This document shows, piece after piece, positions 26,707-34,819 of a stretch of DNA of 61,746 bases (position 1 is its first letter; the number at the start of each line of letters is the position of its first letter). The DNA lies in NCBI GenBank assembly GCA_039811225.1, contig JBDHYG010000016.1, positions 1-61,746 on the forward strand. Reading direction: 5' to 3'. The DNA comes from JAFDXJ01 sp039811225. GTDB lineage: Bacteria > Bacteroidota > Bacteroidia > Chitinophagales > Chitinophagaceae. The position numbers and the translations under genes are program-made. The notes beneath the pieces are model-generated. The model was not told where the DNA came from and did no database searches. It was given only the letters and a program-made list of their open reading frames with translations.

Positions 26707-27480
26707 ATGAAAAAATTATCATTCTTACTTTTTTTTCTTTTACCGGCCTTTTGGGCTTTGTCACAGGATATCTTAAAACCACCGGTACCACCGCGCCTGG
26801 TGAATGACGAAGCGAAAGTGCTGTCCCCGGAGCAGCAACAGATCCTGGAAGAAAAATTAGTGGCATTGGATGATAGTACTTCTAATCAAATTACCATTGT
26901 TACGATTCCATCCCTGAATGGTTATGATATTGCCGATTATGCCAATAAATTATTCCGTAGTTGGGGTATAGGTGGAAAGAAAAACAATAATGGTATCCTG
27001 ATATTGGTGGCCATAGAAGAACGACGTGTGCGTATAGAAGTAGGGTATGGCCTGGAGGGCGCAATTCCGGATGTTACGGCCAGTAGCATTATAGATAATG
27101 ATATCACTCCGGCTTTTAAAGAAGGTAATTATTACCGGGGCCTGGATGATGCTATCAATTCCCTGAGCAAAGCAGCTGTGGGGGAATATCATGTCGCGCG
27201 TTCAGATGATGACACGGATGGAAATACTTTGCTCGGCTTCATCATTATTTTATTCATCGTGTTGATGATTGTAGGAAACAGTGGAAGAGGTGGTGGCCGG
27301 GGCGGTGGTATGATGAGCCGTAGGGGTAGTAGTGGTTGGTGGATTCCATTGCTCTTTATGGGTGGCGGTGGCAGCCGTGGAGGTGGCGGCGGTTTTGGTG
27401 GTTTTGGCGGCGGGGGCGGAGGCTTCGGTGGGTTCGGTGGAGGAAGCAGTGGTGGCGGTGGCGCCAGTGGTGGCTGGTAA
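26707..27480 (+). CDS. Exported TPM domain protein with glycine-rich C-terminus
   Basis: This 257-residue protein has a Sec signal (to ~ALSQ) and a TPM domain (~30-170) with LVNDEAKVLSPEQQ, ITIVTIPSLNG, FRSWGIGGKKNNNGILIL and VRIEVGYGLEG. A membrane helix follows (LLGFIIILFIVLMIV), then a low-complexity tail of Gly with Phe and Ser. This is the YgcG-type layout. With lemA and the cytosolic TPM gene it forms a three-gene unit probably acting at the envelope. The glycine tail is coded by GGY-rich repeats that could vary in length. Confidence 0.92.
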   Translation: MKKLSFLLFFLLPAFWALSQDILKPPVPPRLVNDEAKVLSPEQQQILEEKLVALDDSTSNQITIVTIPSLNGYDIADYANKLFRSWGIGGKKNNNGILILVAIEERRVRIEVGYGLEGAIPDVTASSIIDNDITPAFKEGNYYRGLDDAINSLSKAAVGEYHVARSDDDTDGNTLLGFIIILFIVLMIVGNSGRGGGRGGGMMSRRGSSGWWIPLLFMGGGGSRGGGGGFGGFGGGGGGFGGFGGGSSGGGGASGGW

Positions 27481-27486
27481 AAAAAG

Positions 27487-28557
27487 TTAGCTGCGCTTTA
27501 AAATTTTTTCAAAACGGGTAATATCTGCCAGGGGCTCAATCGGTTTTCCTGTTAATAAATGAGCTGCTAATTGATGGGCAAAATAGGGTGCAAGTGAACA
27601 TCCTTTGGTACCCATACCATTCAGAATAACAAAAGAAGGTTGATGCGGATGAATGCCCACAAATGGTTTTCGTTCTATACATCCCGGTCGTACCGAAGCC
27701 AGGTGATTTGTTATGTGGCAAGAAGCTTTCAATAAATTGTTTAATTCGGTTTCTTTCACCTGCCGGAACTGTGCTGATGGCAATAAGTCCGGGTATTGAT
27801 GATCAAAGCTGCTGCCAACCCACCATGAATTATCTTCCCAGGGAGAAAGTGTGAGGGCGCCATATTTGTATAGATAATTCCTGTTTAATACCGGTATTTC
27901 GGCGATGAGCGCTTCACCCTTGGTAGTTGTATAAGGTAAATTTTTCCATGGCGGATAATTGAACGTTTGTACCCCATTGCAAAAAATTATTTTTTGAGCC
28001 TGCAGGTTTTGATAAGTAATACCATCCGGTTTTATTTCCAGTTGGGCAAAATCAAATGACCTTTGCTCAAGGCAATTCATTTTTTGCAAATAATTTTTCC
28101 ATACTTGCAGGAAATAAGGTACCTGCACGACATAAGCCGGTTTGATTTTTCGAGGTTCAAAATAAAAATGGAAATTTTCAGTGAGCAGTTTTTTCTCTTC
28201 TTCCGTAACCTGCTCAATAAAACTATTTTTTTCCCGAACTCGTTTGGCCAGTGCCTCTTCCATCTGCTGCGATGGCGGAATAGTGAGGATATCTTTTGCG
28301 GTGATGAATGATGCATTCAATTTTTTACCAAGCTGCTCATATGCTTCCAGGGAAAATTCCATGAGTTCATGAATAAGCCAGGTCGTTACAACAATACGAC
28401 CGGTAACCGGATTGATCATACCACTGGCGATCCTGCTTGCAGAATATGGTGCGGCATCATCAATGACTTTACAGCTTGCACCCTGTTCCAATAAATAATA
28501 GCTCAGGAAACTCCCACTCAGGCCCTGGCCGATTACCAGGTAATCAATTTTTGTCAT
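27487..28557 (-). CDS. FAD-dependent oxidoreductase (DAO family)
   Basis: This 356-residue protein begins with an FAD-binding Rossmann motif (DYLVIGQGLSGSFLSYYL, GxGxxG at 9-14). A second typical DAO stretch is GMINPVTGR near 47-55. Late segments SVRPGCIERKPFVG and NGMGTKGCSLAPYFA match D-amino acid oxidase/glycine oxidase-like proteins, as in ThiO or the MnmC oxidase domain. The substrate is not clear. CAAATGTA at 28576-28583 reads TACATTTG on the coding strand, a possible -7 box 19 bases before the start. It ends only 6 bases from the convergent TPM gene. Confidence 0.85.
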   Translation of the reverse strand: MTKIDYLVIGQGLSGSFLSYYLLEQGASCKVIDDAAPYSASRIASGMINPVTGRIVVTTWLIHELMEFSLEAYEQLGKKLNASFITAKDILTIPPSQQMEEALAKRVREKNSFIEQVTEEEKKLLTENFHFYFEPRKIKPAYVVQVPYFLQVWKNYLQKMNCLEQRSFDFAQLEIKPDGITYQNLQAQKIIFCNGVQTFNYPPWKNLPYTTTKGEALIAEIPVLNRNYLYKYGALTLSPWEDNSWWVGSSFDHQYPDLLPSAQFRQVKETELNNLLKASCHITNHLASVRPGCIERKPFVGIHPHQPSFVILNGMGTKGCSLAPYFAHQLAAHLLTGKPIEPLADITRFEKILKRS

Positions 28558-28647
28558 AGATTATTTTCTGCCGGGCAAATGTACTGTGAGATATTGAGGT
28601 GAGCAGGTAAAATTGAACGGTATTAACTGAAGGCATTATTGTATATT

Positions 28648-28682
28648 AAAAAAGATTTCTCCTTTCCGGAGAAATCTTTTTT
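28648..28682 (-). terminator. Terminator of the ATP-grasp/GCS2 operon
   Basis: AAAAAAGATTTCTCC pairs perfectly with GGAGAAATCTTTTTT around a 5-base loop. It is further flanked by CATTATTG (28634-28641) and CAATAATG (28686-28693), which can extend the stem. It separates the GCS2 gene from the DAO gene. Confidence 0.85.
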
Positions 28683-28701
28683 AAGCAATAATGAAAACGG
28701 A

Positions 28702-29808
28702 TTAATCGAGGAATTGTTCATGGATATAATCCACTACATCGATAAAACTTTTGTTTTTGTCATACACGGCAAGTTGCCTGTCGGCACCAGTACCATTTTC
28801 CAGCATCTTTGTAATATAATTGATATGCATGCGGCTGCCGAGCTCATCCACAACATCATCTACGAAATCCAGTAATTCATAAATTAGGGCACGCGTATTC
28901 ACTTCAGTTTCTTTCCCGAAATCAATTAATTTTCCATCAATACCATAGCGGCTGGCGCGCCATTTATTTTCATTCAGGAAAGCCCGTTGATAGAAAATAA
29001 AATTCATATTCTGTAAACGAAGCTTATACAGCTTGGCACATATCGCCTGGAACAAAGCTGCAATGGCAATGGTTTCAGAAATGGTCAAGGGAATATCGCA
29101 AACCCGGAATTCCACCGTATTAAAGAATGGATGGACCCTTAAATCAAACCAGATTTTTTTTGCGTTGTCAATGCAATTGGTTTTGACAAGCAGGTTGACA
29201 TAATTGTCATATGCTTCGATGCTTTCAAAATAATCCGGTATGCCGGTACGGGGAAACTTGTCAAAGACTTTTGTCCGGAAAGATTTATACCCGGTTGTCC
29301 GGCCTTCCCAGAAAGGTGAATTGGTACTTAAGGCATATACGTGTGGTAAAAAGTACCGGGCAGAATTTGCTATATGAATAGCCATTTTGCGGTCTTCCAT
29401 ACCCACATGCACATGCAATCCGAAGATGAGATTACTACGGGCTGCTTCCTGCAATTCATTGACAATTTCATTGTACCGAACATGATCTGTGATCAATTGT
29501 TTTTCCCAGTGGCTAAACGGATGTGTTCCAGAGGCACCTACCCATAAACCAAGATCACCGGCAATTTGGGAAATGGTTTGCCGCAGGACGGAAACATCCC
29601 GATAGGCTTCATCAATATTCTTACAGATATCTGTTCCCACTTCCACCACGGCCTGGTGCATTTCCGCTTTTACTTTATCCTTGATAACTTTCTGGCCTTC
29701 GGTGACGATTTTTTGTTCATGGCTTTTGAGTTCCCTGGTTTCGGGATCTATGACCATATATTCCTCTTCTACACCCAATGTAAAATGGCTGTAATTGATT
29801 TTCCCCAT
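28702..29808 (-). CDS. GCS2-family carboxylate-amine ligase (YbdK type)
   Basis: This 368-residue protein belongs to glutamate-cysteine ligase family 2. It has LGVEEEYM at 11-18 (metal-binding glutamates), FGLHVHVGM mid-protein, VEFRVCD, and ENKWRASRYGID late. YbdK-type enzymes have only weak glutamate-cysteine ligase activity in vitro, so the real acceptor is often unknown. The gene is 18 bases after the ATP-grasp gene and ends at a strong terminator, so the pair is a tight operon. ATP-grasp and GCS2 proteins are both amide-forming, and their pairing suggests two-step synthesis of a small peptide-like product. The product cannot be predicted. Confidence 0.88.
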   Translation of the reverse strand: MGKINYSHFTLGVEEEYMVIDPETRELKSHEQKIVTEGQKVIKDKVKAEMHQAVVEVGTDICKNIDEAYRDVSVLRQTISQIAGDLGLWVGASGTHPFSHWEKQLITDHVRYNEIVNELQEAARSNLIFGLHVHVGMEDRKMAIHIANSARYFLPHVYALSTNSPFWEGRTTGYKSFRTKVFDKFPRTGIPDYFESIEAYDNYVNLLVKTNCIDNAKKIWFDLRVHPFFNTVEFRVCDIPLTISETIAIAALFQAICAKLYKLRLQNMNFIFYQRAFLNENKWRASRYGIDGKLIDFGKETEVNTRALIYELLDFVDDVVDELGSRMHINYITKMLENGTGADRQLAVYDKNKSFIDVVDYIHEQFLD

Positions 29809-29826
29809 ATTAATTATTTAAAAAGT

Positions 29827-30780
29827 CTAATACAAATCCTTTTTGTTACTGCTGCGTTTGATATACTCGCCCCAGGTAAGGTTATCTTTTCCGGGCTGGT
29901 GCGACATTGCTTTTTCTATAGCGAAAGTGGCAGCCATTTCCACTACCCAGGAGAAATTTTCTTCTCCTACACTATGCTTATCAGCATCCGGTGCCGGATT
30001 GCAGAAGTCAATAGCATACGGTACACCATCGCGAACAGCAAGTTCTACGGTATTGAAATCATAGCCTAAATATTTATTGATGCGTAATACAATTTCCTCC
30101 ATCAACTTATACCGTTCGGGTGAAGGTTTGAAATCAGATACATATCGCAGGTGGTGCGGATTACGTGGTTCATAAGGCATAATTCGCACATATTTTCCAC
30201 CAATGCAATAACAGCGGTAGTATTCTTCAAACACAATCTCTTCCTGTAGCATCATCACCAGCTGTTCGGTTTCTTTGTGTTTTTCAAAGAAGTCATTTAA
30301 ATCATTTAATTTATATACACTCTTCCAACCCCCGCCGGCAAAAGGTTTCATGTAAGCAGGGAAACCGATGTAGTTAAAAATATTTTCCCAATCCAGTGGA
30401 TAGGCCAGGTTACTGAATGATTTGTCGGAAGTATCCGTCGGCAATTCATGGGAAGGTAATAACACGGTTTTAGGAACCGGTACATCAATTTTTGTAGCGA
30501 GGCAGTTATTGAAGAATTTTTCATCTGCACTCCACCAAAACGGGTTGTTGATAACAGCCGTACCACAGAGTGCAGCATTCTTCAGGTATGCCCGGTAAAA
30601 AGGAATGTCCTGACTAATACGGTCAAAAATAACTGCATACTCCGTAGGCGTTCCTTGCATGACTTTATCAATGCGTACGGCTTCCGCCATGATACCATCA
30701 ATTTTTTTACTGTTTACCCGTTCAATGAGGGCTTCCGGAAAAGACCTTTCCTGGCCGAATAAGATTCCGATTTTTTTCAT
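29827..30780 (-). CDS. ATP-grasp domain protein, putative amidoligase
   Basis: The protein has 317 residues from the ATG at 30780 (MKKIGILFGQE); a longer frame adds 10 unlikely residues. The ATP-grasp fold shows in INNPFWWSADEKFFNN (pre-ATP domain), YMKPFAGGGWKSVY (ATP-binding Gly loop) and VELAVRDGVPYAIDFCNPAPD (metal-binding acid and Asn). Such enzymes activate a carboxylate as acyl-phosphate and couple it to an amine or thiol. It is the first gene of the operon with the GCS2 ligase, with the esterase divergent upstream. RimK/glutathione synthetase-like chemistry is inferred; substrates are unknown. Confidence 0.85.
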   Translation of the reverse strand: MKKIGILFGQERSFPEALIERVNSKKIDGIMAEAVRIDKVMQGTPTEYAVIFDRISQDIPFYRAYLKNAALCGTAVINNPFWWSADEKFFNNCLATKIDVPVPKTVLLPSHELPTDTSDKSFSNLAYPLDWENIFNYIGFPAYMKPFAGGGWKSVYKLNDLNDFFEKHKETEQLVMMLQEEIVFEEYYRCYCIGGKYVRIMPYEPRNPHHLRYVSDFKPSPERYKLMEEIVLRINKYLGYDFNTVELAVRDGVPYAIDFCNPAPDADKHSVGEENFSWVVEMAATFAIEKAMSHQPGKDNLTWGEYIKRSSNKKDLY

Positions 30781-31141
30781 TTGTGTCTGTTTTGTTTTTA
30801 AAATGATCACCGGTTAGTTGTGCCGGGCCATTTGAGCAAATAAATGACCAGGATAGCTCACCCGTGATTTGTTTTTTACTTTTCCAACATTTTTGCCCGG
30901 GCAAAGGCAGGACAGAAAATGTATAGATCTTTTTGGATGGTTAAAATTCCAGGCAAAATTAGTGGCTTTACTTTTAAGAGAATCGTTAAAGGGCAATCCT
31001 TTCAACTGTTCAAAAAATAACCCTATCCTGCACCGGCTTTTTCCGATTACAATGTAAGAAATCATTTTGTAATTGTGTATATGTATTTCAAAAAAAATAT
31101 TTTCTTCGGAGAAAATAAATGCTTCCTTATTTTTGAAAAAT
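30781..31141. other. Divergent regulatory region between ATP-grasp operon and esterase
   Basis: This 361-base stretch has no convincing gene; a short plus frame at 30869-31057 lacks protein features. Near the esterase side a 7-base-pair hairpin ATTTTCT-TCGG-AGAAAAT (31099-31116) lies 26 bases before the start codon. No complete promoter consensus is seen on either strand. Confidence 0.5.
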
Positions 31142-31996
31142 ATGTCGACCGAGAAATTAGCTTCAAGCCAGGTAATGGTAGATGAAAATACGGTACATTC
31201 TACATTTCTTGACCGGGATGTACTGGTAGATGCTTACCTGCCTAAAGAAGTGGACAACCCGGGAGCACTCAGCCTGTTGCTGATCAATGACGGGCAGGAC
31301 CTGCGGCGAATGCCTTTTCGCACAATCCTCGATGAACTCTATGCCGCCGACGAAATCAGCCAGTTGGTTTGTATCGGCATTCATTGCGGGCCTGAACGAA
31401 AAATGGAATATGGAGTAGCGGCCACCCCGGATTATTTAGGCCGTGGTGCCCGGGCAGGTGAATACACGGATTTTATTTTCAAAGAATTATTGCCCTATTT
31501 ACGGACAAGGTATTTTCTACCCAATTTTAAAGAAAAATCATTTGCGGGTTTTTCTTTGGGAGGCCTGAGTGCCATGGATATAGTATGGAACCATCCCAAT
31601 GAATTTACGAAATGTGGTGTTTTCAGTGGCTCGTTATGGTGGCGCAGTACGGCATATAAAGATGGGTACCATGATGACCAGCATCGCATCATGCATGAGC
31701 AGGTAAAAACAGGGAATTATTATCCCTGGCTTCATTTCTTTTTTGAATGCGGCGCCGGCGATGAAAGTGCCGATCGAAATAAAAACGGGATCATTGATGT
31801 GATTGATGATACACGTGATATCATTAAAGAACTCCGGAAACTGGGTTACCCGAAATCCAGTATTAAATACCTTGAATTGCCCAATGGCAAACATGATGTA
31901 CCCACCTGGGCATCAGCCTTTCCGGCTTTTTTGAAATGGGGTTGGGGTAAAAAAAATCATTTACCCAAACTGAACTTAACCACTTCCGGAATTTAA
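31142..31996 (+). CDS. Alpha/beta hydrolase, esterase D-like
   Basis: The protein has 284 residues from the ATG at 31142 (MSTEKLASS); a frame from 31073 adds 23 unlikely residues. It lacks a signal peptide. The fold shows in LLLINDGQD (oxyanion strand) and the nucleophile elbow GFSLGG (S138). An acid lies among GAGDESADRNKNG, and the histidine is in NGKHDVPTWA. This matches the enterochelin esterase/esterase D-like group. It is divergent from the ATP-grasp/GCS2 operon, and this type of linkage suggests it processes the ligase product or its ester. The target is unknown. Confidence 0.85.
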   Translation: MSTEKLASSQVMVDENTVHSTFLDRDVLVDAYLPKEVDNPGALSLLLINDGQDLRRMPFRTILDELYAADEISQLVCIGIHCGPERKMEYGVAATPDYLGRGARAGEYTDFIFKELLPYLRTRYFLPNFKEKSFAGFSLGGLSAMDIVWNHPNEFTKCGVFSGSLWWRSTAYKDGYHDDQHRIMHEQVKTGNYYPWLHFFFECGAGDESADRNKNGIIDVIDDTRDIIKELRKLGYPKSSIKYLELPNGKHDVPTWASAFPAFLKWGWGKKNHLPKLNLTTSGI

Positions 31997-32068
31997 AGAT
32001 TTTTATGATGGACTATTTTTGAAACCATCAATTTAAAGCAAATTAAGATAGAAAGTTCTCTACACTAT

Positions 32069-34573
32069 CTACTGTCCCACGAGAAAAACAGCATTGGCGA
32101 AAAGTAATTTTCCATTTTGCCAGAACAGCCGGAAGATTGGGTCATCTGCGAAGAAAACAATATTTCCACGGCCATAATTCAGGGCACCGATTAATGTGCC
32201 ATCTACTAAAGAAGGTTTAAGCTTACTGCCAATAAAACCACTGGTATAATTCGTTTTTTTCAATACGCCCACATTCCAGCCATCTTTCATATAACTAAAT
32301 AAGTTGCTGTTTAATTTCAATGTGTAGTAAAAGTCGGAATAGCCAAATGCCAGGGGGTGTGTATTGTCCATATCCAGCCTGAAAATGGCGCCCGGTATGC
32401 TTTCTTTCAGGTAATCCCTGTCGCGTTGGCCATACTTTTTCAACAATGCATATTCCGATTTGGTATCTGAGGTATCGGTATCTTTATTTTCTTTCAATTC
32501 AAAACCCAGGTCTGCATCGGCGAGTTGAACGGCTGCGCTTTCCATGCCAATCAATTTTCCCCCTTGCCGGAGATATGACTTAATCTTTTCCATGGCTTTC
32601 TTTTCATCCCCGAAAGAATAATCTCCATCCGGCAGAATCAGGACATCATAATCGGAAAGTTGCGTGTAATTCCAATCATCTGAATTAATGAGGGTAATCG
32701 GGTATTGCAGGCCTTCATCAAAAAGATCCCATACTTCGCCTGCTGATTCGGATGATGTGGCACTACCGGTAATCATTGCAATTTTTGGTGCATGGATAAA
32801 TGTAGTTTTATCAGAACCAAAATCAAATCCTTTCTGCATAAAGCCACTGCTTACTTCATCTGCCTGTATGGAAAACATTTTGCAGGCGGTATTGGTAATA
32901 TCCTCCCAGCCGGCGATATTATTTCCTTTTAGGATAATCAATGTACCAGCATCATACGCTTTATTGTTATAGGTAAATGCTTTCTGGGCAAATCGTACTT
33001 TTACTTTGTGTACCAATAAATAACTCAGGAGCCTGGCTGCATTAAAAGAAGTATACCGAATCAATAAGCCGTAGTTACTTTCAATGGATTGAACAGCAGG
33101 TGCTGTCTGGAAAGGCCCGACATCCAGTTTGTCTTTAACAGCATACGCATCTACGCCATAAGCATATGGAATGGACCAGGCTGTAATATCGTATGTAGCG
33201 GAGTCACTCAATACACTCCGGGGTTCAAACAATACTTTGGCATACCGGCTTTTTGGCTGAAAAGCAGAAACAGCTAATTGATATTTTTTAGCTACATAAT
33301 TCTCTTCTTTCCCGGTGAAATAATTGTAACCTCTAAAGGAAGTCTGTGTAACCTGGCCATATTGAATACCATTTTTATCGAGGAGCCCGGCAATTTCTTT
33401 AATCTTATTTGCATCATTACTGGTGAGTACATAGGTTTTATACATGAAGTTTGCACCGTTCCTGTCCTCATCATAAAACTTCTTGAATTCTTCCACTAAG
33501 CGGGTGGCATATTTCGAAGCTGTTTCAATTGTAGAAAGACTGGTGGTGAGATGGTGAGCTACCCGGTCAACAAGTGTTAAGGTATCACCGGTTGAGGTTT
33601 TCACTCCGAGTCCGGCATCAATACCACCCTGCTCATAGGTCATACCGATGGCTCCATTGTATGTAGGGTAAGTATCGCCATATGATGGGTAAAACATATC
33701 AAATTCCTGGCGGGTAAAGTAGAGCCAGTTATTGGCATCGAAATGAGCTGCATTGTTTTGGCCGGTCAGGTTTTGAAATTCGCGTTGCCAGGGTGTGATC
33801 ACTTCATGGAAAGGTTCTGCAGCCGGTGGGAAAAAATACGGGTCATCATAACTTTGTTCATGAAAATCAATATGGACCTGTGGAAGCCAGGTATTGTACA
33901 ATTTCATCCGGGCCTTGCTTTCCGTTTGTGTTTGCCAGGACCAGTCACGATTTAAGTCAAAATTATAATGATTGGTCCGTCCACGGGGCCAGGGTTCATT
34001 ATGTTCACGGGCTTGTGGATCAGCATTGAAATGTTTGCCTACCACATCGGTGTACCAATTGACATAGCGGTCACGACCATCCGGGTTAAGGCAGGGATCA
34101 ATTATGATGACACAATTTTTCAACCATTCTTTTGTTTGTGTATTGGCCGGATCCACGAGTGCATATAAAGTGGACATAGATGCTTCTGAAGAAGTAGGTT
34201 CATTACCATGCACATTATAACTTAGCCAAACAATTGCCGGCGCGCCCTGAGTTACGGGTGCCATTTTATCTTTTGCCAGGCCGGCCAGGCGGAGATTATT
34301 CATCCGAATGGCTTCCAGGTTTTGTAAATTTTCCGGTGAAGCGATATATGCAACCATTAAAGGTCGGCCTTCATTGGTTTCGCCATATTGCTCGAGTTTC
34401 ACCATATTGGGGACGGCTTGTGCAACGGCTTTAAAATATTCTACAATACCGTAATGCGGGGTAAATTTTGTACCCGGTTTATAGCCAAGGAAATCGCCCG
34501 GTGACATTAGTTTTTGTGAAAAAAGAAAACTGACCGGTAACAGGAAGAGAAAAAAAATAAAAAGTTTTTTCAT
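32069..34573 (-). CDS. M14 family zinc carboxypeptidase, exported
   Basis: This 834-residue protein has a signal peptide ending near LFSQ. The M14 catalytic domain lies in the first ~360 residues: zinc ligands in NVHGNEPTSSEA (His and Glu), substrate residues in NPDGRDRYVNW and NFDLNRDW, and the third zinc ligand in HIDFHEQSY. A YEQGG segment follows. The last ~400 residues form further domains, with a GATase1-like region (VLILPDGDYSFGD...GGKLIGMESAA) typical of large Bacteroidota M14 proteins. It probably trims peptides outside the inner membrane. It converges on the esterase gene and is divergent from ggt. Confidence 0.88.
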   Translation of the reverse strand: MKKLFIFFLFLLPVSFLFSQKLMSPGDFLGYKPGTKFTPHYGIVEYFKAVAQAVPNMVKLEQYGETNEGRPLMVAYIASPENLQNLEAIRMNNLRLAGLAKDKMAPVTQGAPAIVWLSYNVHGNEPTSSEASMSTLYALVDPANTQTKEWLKNCVIIIDPCLNPDGRDRYVNWYTDVVGKHFNADPQAREHNEPWPRGRTNHYNFDLNRDWSWQTQTESKARMKLYNTWLPQVHIDFHEQSYDDPYFFPPAAEPFHEVITPWQREFQNLTGQNNAAHFDANNWLYFTRQEFDMFYPSYGDTYPTYNGAIGMTYEQGGIDAGLGVKTSTGDTLTLVDRVAHHLTTSLSTIETASKYATRLVEEFKKFYDEDRNGANFMYKTYVLTSNDANKIKEIAGLLDKNGIQYGQVTQTSFRGYNYFTGKEENYVAKKYQLAVSAFQPKSRYAKVLFEPRSVLSDSATYDITAWSIPYAYGVDAYAVKDKLDVGPFQTAPAVQSIESNYGLLIRYTSFNAARLLSYLLVHKVKVRFAQKAFTYNNKAYDAGTLIILKGNNIAGWEDITNTACKMFSIQADEVSSGFMQKGFDFGSDKTTFIHAPKIAMITGSATSSESAGEVWDLFDEGLQYPITLINSDDWNYTQLSDYDVLILPDGDYSFGDEKKAMEKIKSYLRQGGKLIGMESAAVQLADADLGFELKENKDTDTSDTKSEYALLKKYGQRDRDYLKESIPGAIFRLDMDNTHPLAFGYSDFYYTLKLNSNLFSYMKDGWNVGVLKKTNYTSGFIGSKLKPSLVDGTLIGALNYGRGNIVFFADDPIFRLFWQNGKLLFANAVFLVGQ

Positions 34574-34819
34574 GCTATGTGATTTATATGAACAGGCTGG
34601 ATATTATTTGATTTTGAGTGGAGGTGGGCAACTTCATGCATAATTAAAAGAGGCTTCATGTAATTCTTTACTTTATGGGGGTGCCCGGCGTTTTACTGAA
34701 TAATGATTGCACCATAAAAGTGCATGTTTATAGAGTGAAAGTATTAAAGAATTTTTTGTTGACCAAAAATGAAGATTTACCTGGATAAAAAATCTTTTAG
34801 AAAGGAGTAACTTTGTTAC

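Noticed and set aside
27280..27477. Repeated GGTGGC-type DNA in the TPM gene, first considered as a tandem repeat
   Set aside because: It codes for the glycine-rich tail of the TPM protein and reads in frame throughout.
32006..32030. TGATGG/CCATCA hairpin between the esterase and the M14 gene
   Set aside because: Only six base pairs and no clean T run, so not called as a terminator.
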